This document shows positions 60,501 through 64,000 of a DNA stretch of 64,000 nt, piece after piece. The stretch covers positions 376,157 through 440,156 of the forward strand of contig NMRA01000068.1 of assembly GCA_002633005.1 (NCBI GenBank), given 5' to 3'. The stretch comes from Phoronis australis. Lineage: Eukaryota; Phoronida; Phoronidae. A program made the position numbers and the translations under genes. The stretch's first letter is position 1. Every line of letters starts with the position of its first letter. Below the pieces are notes generated by a model. It did no database searches and was not told where the DNA came from. It was given only the letters and a program-made list of their open reading frames with translations.

Positions 60501-61033
60501 AAACTTAACAAAAGCAATGCGGAGCAGTGAAATGCACACTCGACAGCACCACAAACGGTGTGCTTCAATGTTACCACAGGGCTATGAACATCTTAATTTC
60601 TGAAGATTGGTTAAAACACGAGTATGGATGTTTCACTACTGTAGCTTGACGCAGACTCGCTCATATTCCAGCTAGTTAACCATGAACAGTGTCGTATTTT
60701 TAGCCAGTTTTGTATGCACGAAGGGATGCTGCCATATTAGTTGAAAAGAGTTGCACAAACAAATTTCTTTGTAGCATTACGCAGTAAAAATTGGACGTCA
60801 AACAATGGAAATGTTCATTATCACATCTGACGCAGCCAAGTCAAGTTATTTTTTGAAATTCATCCTGGTACGGGAATTGGGGATAGTTAGGCCTATAAAA
60901 GATCTTTAACCCAGCCGCAGAGCGTCTAAAGCCGCGCACCGTACCAGTGACTGCTGGCAACTCATCGGGACTCAACTTTAACATCCTTCGCCGCAGAGAT
61001 AACAACTCTTGGGCTGTCTCCGGTGAGTCCATT
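51191..61033 (-). CDS. SMPD4: Sphingomyelin phosphodiesterase 4 (neutral sphingomyelinase 3), C-terminal part
   Basis: Six minus-strand exons join in frame: 61033-60945, 60161-59986, 59232-58993, 53905-53768, 52013-51885 and 51508-51191, giving about 361 residues to the stop. The last three read [10 protein letters not shown] / [19 protein letters not shown] / [16 protein letters not shown] and then a hydrophobic segment. This matches the C-terminus of vertebrate SMPD4, with its SPLGRxQ, GLRRF, GDPELQPIRSYE and LCSRDDF blocks and terminal membrane anchor. SMPD4 is an ER/nuclear-envelope membrane protein that hydrolyses sphingomyelin to ceramide. Vertebrate proteins are about 800-870 aa, so the N-terminal half should lie right of the window. 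The three 5'-most exons are assigned by frame and splice phase, less securely by family resemblance. The gene converges tail to tail on the zinc-finger gene. Confidence 0.85.
51885..52013 (-). CDS. SMPD4: SMPD4 exon with the [10 protein letters not shown] block
   Basis: A 129-nt exon of 43 codons, phase 0 on both sides, between acceptor catattccag and donor AGG|gtacta. It encodes [20 protein letters not shown] and [14 protein letters not shown], the most conserved C-terminal block of SMPD4 proteins. Joined to its neighbours it gives [13 protein letters not shown], as in vertebrate homologues. Confidence 0.92.
53768..53905 (-). CDS. SMPD4: SMPD4 exon with the [10 protein letters not shown] block
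   Basis: A 138-nt exon of 46 codons, phase 0 on both sides; donor TATCAG|gtatgt. A Ser/Pro-rich start leads to [20 protein letters not shown]. The final block is the conserved SPLGRxQ sequence that precedes the GLRRF block in vertebrate SMPD4. The intron upstream of it is about 5 kb and packed with transposon remnants. Confidence 0.88.
54178..54462 (-). repeat. Dispersed repeat E4, copy 2
   Basis: The inverted counterpart of 6012-6300, sharing TTCATCAATCTCAAAAATGC / TGTTAGGATTTT and CTTACGTTTTGC-like blocks. It lies in the SMPD4 intron. Two copies 48 kb apart imply a transposed family. Confidence 0.7.
54604..54906 (-). pseudogene. THAP-domain fragment with an in-frame stop
   Basis: Minus-strand reading gives [20 protein letters not shown], then [20 protein letters not shown], a TAG stop, and in the same frame [20 protein letters not shown]. 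This matches the THAP zinc-binding DNA-binding fold: C-x4-C, FF-R-x-P, a Trp near residue 36, then C-x2-H-F. The TAG stands where a Gln codon (CAG) would fit. A start resembling MNAAILRC is present only as GTG. THAP domains occur in host regulators and in P-element-type transposases; no transposase body is seen nearby, so the origin is open. Confidence 0.78.
55172..55312. repeat. 19-bp tandem repeat, about 7 copies
   Basis: Unit ACACTCAGTGCACAATGAC, nearly identical across copies with one or two substitutions each. It lies in the large SMPD4 intron. Confidence 0.88.
55769..56640 (-). mobile_element. LINE-type non-LTR retrotransposon fragment (RNase H and C-terminus)
   Basis: Minus-strand reading gives [30 protein letters not shown] and [16 protein letters not shown] in order, the RNase HI pattern of Jockey-type LINEs. 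TGHCNLA, a stop, HRHITGHMG and CPECGTN-like CPx[10 protein letters not shown] sequence follow. At least three in-frame stops are present; the frame is otherwise preserved across most of it. It lies in the 5-kb SMPD4 intron in the same orientation as the gene. Confidence 0.82.
56828..58690 (+). mobile_element. BEL/Pao LTR retrotransposon, internally deleted and decayed
   Basis: Two long terminal repeats (about 56830-57145 and 58366-58690) share long stretches, for example GTAATTTGCCTTTAATG and ACTGTTACTGAGTATTTTGC, at roughly 75-80% by eye. Between them lies a gag fragment: a basic/coiled-coil open frame at 57152-57514, then a frameshifted stretch ending with [16 protein letters not shown], typical of BEL gag. 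At about 57975 it jumps directly into RT sequence ([44 protein letters not shown]). Protease, most of RT, RNase H and integrase are missing. It is antisense in an SMPD4 intron. Confidence 0.82.
58993..59232 (-). CDS. SMPD4: SMPD4 exon (IEQLLRIT ... [10 protein letters not shown])
   Basis: A 240-nt exon of 80 codons, phase 0 on both sides; acceptor ccag at 59233-59236, donor TTCAAG|gtgaga. The peptide starts with a helical [11 protein letters not shown] segment, has a Ser-rich [15 protein letters not shown] middle and ends in a helical [15 protein letters not shown] segment. Assignment to SMPD4 rests on strand, phase and position between confirmed exons; I did not recognise every block. Confidence 0.75.
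59986..60161 (-). CDS. SMPD4: SMPD4 exon ([10 protein letters not shown] ... [10 protein letters not shown])
   Basis: The acceptor ttttccag precedes 60161 and the donor AAATCG|gtaagc follows 59986. The 176 nt read as two leading bases plus 58 codons. The peptide includes [13 protein letters not shown], a Ser/Gly/Pro stretch and the folded-looking [20 protein letters not shown]. The phase fits the downstream exon (phase 0) and the proposed upstream exon (phase 1). Confidence 0.72.
60384..60590 (-). repeat. R1 3'-end fragments k (SMPD4 intron)
   Basis: Two short pieces match the reversed R1 terminus: AACAAAAGCAACATGGAG at 60384 and AACAAAAGCAATGCGGAG at 60507. The second continues into the AAACGGTGTGCTT segment found before R1 ends. 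Confidence 0.6.
60945..61033 (-). CDS. SMPD4: Probable SMPD4 exon ([17 protein letters not shown]...)
   Basis: The donor ACTG|gtacgg at 60945 leaves one base, which with CT of the next exon restores Ala, so the phase fits. The peptide is helical and charged ([20 protein letters not shown]). The exon starts right after an AG (ttcaacaaag) with ATG as its second base. It could be an internal exon of full-length SMPD4 or the first coding exon of a short isoform. No further upstream exon is recognisable up to 64,000. Confidence 0.55.
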
Positions 61034-61249
61034 CTTTGTTGAATGATGTTTAGATAAAAATAAAATGTGATGTCATTTTCGCTTTACTTTGTGCAACTCT
61101 ACTCTGGTTTAGTAGACCGACTACGCAAAGCATTATTTGACCAAGCTGTACTGAGAAATGGATATTGTGCCATGTAGATGTTGCACATCCTTGCAATAAA
61201 GTTAAATAAAATCAAATAGTATTTACAAACTGGATTTACATACTAAATC

Positions 61250-61622
61250 AAAAATAAATAAATAAATAAAAAATTTTATATGGTATATACATTGGAGAGA
61301 CAAAAAGGAGGGACAGCTATGACGACCACAGGTAACTAATGAGTTTGAGTCTGAAATCATCATAACGGTCAGCCTCCTTTAGACCATTTGGCAAGCTGTT
61401 CCACTGTTGAATGGCATACCAGTAAATAAAGAAGGACTTAGAGTAAAACGAAGTTCTGTGTCTAGGGAAAACCAAATTGTTAGAGGCAGAAAATTTTGTC
61501 CTGATTTGGTGGCTATTTCGAACAAGTACAAGGTTACGGGAAGTTGGTACATTGTTGTGAAAACAATGCATCATACACAAACATCTACGGTAAAGTCGCG
61601 TGATTTTCGGCCGGCCCGCCAT
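61250..61622 (-). mobile_element. LINE 3' end fragment with (AAAT)n-type tail
   Basis: The minus-strand frame 61622-61317 ends with VPTSRNLVLVRNSHQIRT, FPRHRTSFYSKSFFI and IQQWNSLPNGLK. This is the conserved C-terminal tail of CR1/RTE-type LINE ORF2 (RNSHxxxTR, RT...SFxY...WNxLP). Just downstream in the element's sense lies a TATT-type simple repeat near 61255-61280, a usual LINE tail. Only the last ~300 bp remain, a typical 5'-truncated insertion. Confidence 0.72.
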
Positions 61623-63453
61623 TTTCGACCAAGAATAAATATTTCCGAAATCAGTTTTTCATAGTCCACGAAATTTGTACAAGGTCCAAAAACTGTTTTT
61701 CAATGATCTTCGAATTTCGAACAATGTCATAAACGTCGGATTTTTGTCCGCGACTTTCGGACAAGGAAAATTTTAGAAACGCTAATTTGGGATCGACGCA
61801 ACTCCCGTGTCACTAAAGCGTTCAACGGATGATTACTACTCTATAAAGCTTGAATCTGAGAATTGGTGAAACGGGCTTTGTAATTTTTACCTTGTCTTGA
61901 TGATGTCCTGACCGTTACTTGATTGTCTTGCGTTTAGCTTGTGTTTGGCGCTTTAGCTATGAAAAGAGTCACCGAGTCCCGCATGACGAAAATTTCTGAT
62001 GAAAATACAAATGGGAAATACACCGAAGCCTGCAGTTTTTCGTTGTAGCGTAATATGTGCTCTGGTTTAATTAGACCGTGTTGTTCGACTTCCGACTGTG
62101 ACATTGAACTTGCCCGCCTGACATCAACTTGCGTGTTTACGAAACGTTTTTATTTTTAAAACGTCCTGGCCTTTGCAAATGTCCTTGTTAGTGGCTAAAA
62201 TCTCCCGACGACGTGTCCGGATTTTATTCTCGACGTGATGAGAAATATTTTTTGTTTAGGCCCCCATACACAATAAGCCACAGCTAAGTCTGTCCGTAGG
62301 ATATCGCGCGTTCAATGTAGTGTAGATAGTGAACAGCAGCAGCCGAATGAGACGGAGCCAAAGTAAAGCTGGTTAAAAATCAAACATAGTGCAAGGCCCA
62401 GCACTCAGAAAGGGGCGCGGCGCACATGCAATTGTTACAGAGACATTGCATCCCTGTCCTATGTTGTGTAAGTGCCGGTGTGCTATAACACATATCAAAA
62501 ACTAATGTACATCCACGTAACCACGTTTCACTACCCTTACAAATTTTCTGTTGCTCTCTGATAAGCATCGCATATGCAAGAATCTCGCTAAAGAAGATAG
62601 TGTGATCGTGTGCTTCGTTTGCAATGACTCACCATACGGCTTGACGTCTTCAGTCTAGCCTGTTCGTGAGATTCTCACCCTTGCTCCCCTGGTCACAGAC
62701 TAGGGTAGAGTTCAGTAGCTGTCTTGGGAAATACAAAAATCTAGCCAAAATCACGCTTTCAATTAAAAAACACAATACGTCACGTAATTTCATGAATTCT
62801 TGCTTTTTAGCGAAGTTCTAGCGTTACGAGCTTTACCCCAGATGTAAACCAAAAAAAGATTTAGCTTGCGGCGACCCAATTTTGCTTGCTCATCCACTGG
62901 TCTGTGTACTTGTGGTCTTGTTAATTCACACCCTGTACCGTCTTAGGTACAACACCCTGAACTCCATGGTGTCCCGAGATTAAGATGAATCCCGACAAGG
63001 ACACCGGGACCCTGTGGCACTCTCTGTCTGCGGCGACTAAGAGAATCCTCCACCAATCATTTCGAAAAATGACAAGTCAGTTGAATCAGATTTGGTAGTC
63101 GTTGCTTCTTGTGGTCCTAGGGGTAGGCTAAAACGAATACAGGACCTGGAGTCCGATGCAACCGAGCTTGGAACCTGATAGGTGTTTCCCGGACCCGGAG
63201 TTCCATATCTACTTTCCACAGGACCTTGTCTTCTTGTCCATGTTACCGCCTTCAGTTGATAGTTTTGAGACAAAAAAAAACTTGATCTTAAACTACAGAC
63301 CATGTTTTTTGTATTACTTAATATAGTTTTAGAGGCATTTCAGCTGTAAGTGTGTTTAATTGTGTTGACTGTTACATTGCTAATGTTCTATTTTTACCCG
63401 AGGTGATGCCTTACTTGCAGCAAGGGTAAATAATTTTGAGAAGTATTACCAGC
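61623..63453. other. Right edge: upstream SMPD4 intron or flank, no exon recognised
   Basis: Somewhat CpG-richer than the introns. A minus-strand open frame at 63037-63303 (RQGPVESRYGTPGPG ...) has a protein-like composition but no recognised domain and no matching splice sites found. No SMPD4 N-terminal block is visible. Confidence 0.4.
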
Positions 63454-63707
63454 GATTTCCGTATATAAGTTGGGGAAACCAAAAGTCTTATGTAAAATAC
63501 ACCAGGGCCTATACTCAGCAATGCCGAATACACGAACACAGTATAAATACTGTAGCTCACCCTAATTATATCCTAGTGGGAATAGCATTATTTTTAGATT
63601 TCAAGCATGCATTTTTATTTTCAGATATGCATCCCAGGTATATTTTAGGGAAAACTTTAAGATACGCAAATTGGCCATATATTCTGCTGGACTTATATAC
63701 GGAAATC
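63454..63707. mobile_element. Short MITE-like element with perfect 17-bp inverted ends
   Basis: GATTTCCGTATATAAGT at 63454-63470 is exactly complementary to 63691-63707. The 254-bp span has no open frame. The right end reads on as CTACGG and the left as ACCAGC, so the true TIR probably extends to an ACCGTA-type tip. Confidence 0.72.
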
Positions 63708-64000
63708 TACGGTGGATCTTCTTAAACCTGTAAACCATGAAAATTTCATTGAGACAGTTTTGTTCTACTAACATTTTCAACTAACATTCTGTTCATGCAA
63801 GTCGGTCAGTACGTTCGCATTTAAGGCGTTATTGCAACAGGTAAGTGTTGTTTTGATTTTTGTTTGGTGTTTCCATATTTTATTTTGTTATGTATTCCTG
63901 TCTTCAGATAGTCACTGTTATTCTTCAACAACATTTCTGTACTTATAATGAGACTTCAGTAAACTCGCGACTGTTCATACTTTAAATGTTAGCAGAAGTG

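Overview
This is eukaryotic (metazoan) nuclear DNA. GT-AG introns split codons and domains, introns are many kilobases long and full of transposable-element debris, and the two host genes are animal-type. The mix of Tc1-like, hAT-like, Penelope-like, BEL/Pao and LINE remnants, and a HIRAN-like fragment of a kind common in invertebrate genomes, suggests a marine invertebrate (hemichordate, cephalochordate, echinoderm or lophotrochozoan). The species cannot be read from the window.

Layout. 1-12,686 is the 5' flank of the first gene, possibly with unseen 5' UTR exons. It holds a hairpin element, a ~65-bp tandem repeat, a dead Tc1-like transposase, a dispersed repeat and a full copy of repeat family R1. 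12,687-46,833 (+) is one gene with eight coding exons. Every junction keeps the frame, and together they encode about 3,993 aa: an acidic Ser-rich disordered N-terminus, then about 50 C2H2 zinc fingers, 36 of them in or starting in a 7,044-nt exon. Three fingers are split by introns and become complete only after splicing, which strongly supports the model. The protein is probably a nuclear transcriptional regulator: it has a CtBP-type PLDLS motif and several SUMO consensus sites. Its layout recalls ZNF462-type proteins, but orthology is not shown.

46,834-51,190 lies between two tail-to-tail genes and holds an inverted R1 copy. 51,191-61,033 (-) carries the last six recognisable exons of SMPD4 (neutral sphingomyelinase 3), ending in its C-terminal membrane anchor; the N-terminal half lies beyond the window. 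Its large intron (53,906-58,992) holds a broken THAP domain, a LINE RNase H fragment and an internally deleted BEL/Pao element.

The most interesting part is the repeat landscape in the zinc-finger introns. R1 is a family that opens with a 30-bp hairpin and is built from ~145-bp units in a three-unit (~450-bp) higher-order pattern, each unit centred on CCTAGTGGC. Every R1 copy inside a host gene is in the sense orientation. Other families are a ~1.5-kb TIR element carrying a HIRAN-like coding relic (one copy nested inside R1), a 1.1-kb TIR element with subterminal repeats, a hAT-like element split by R1, and a Penelope-like element flanked by inverted repeats.
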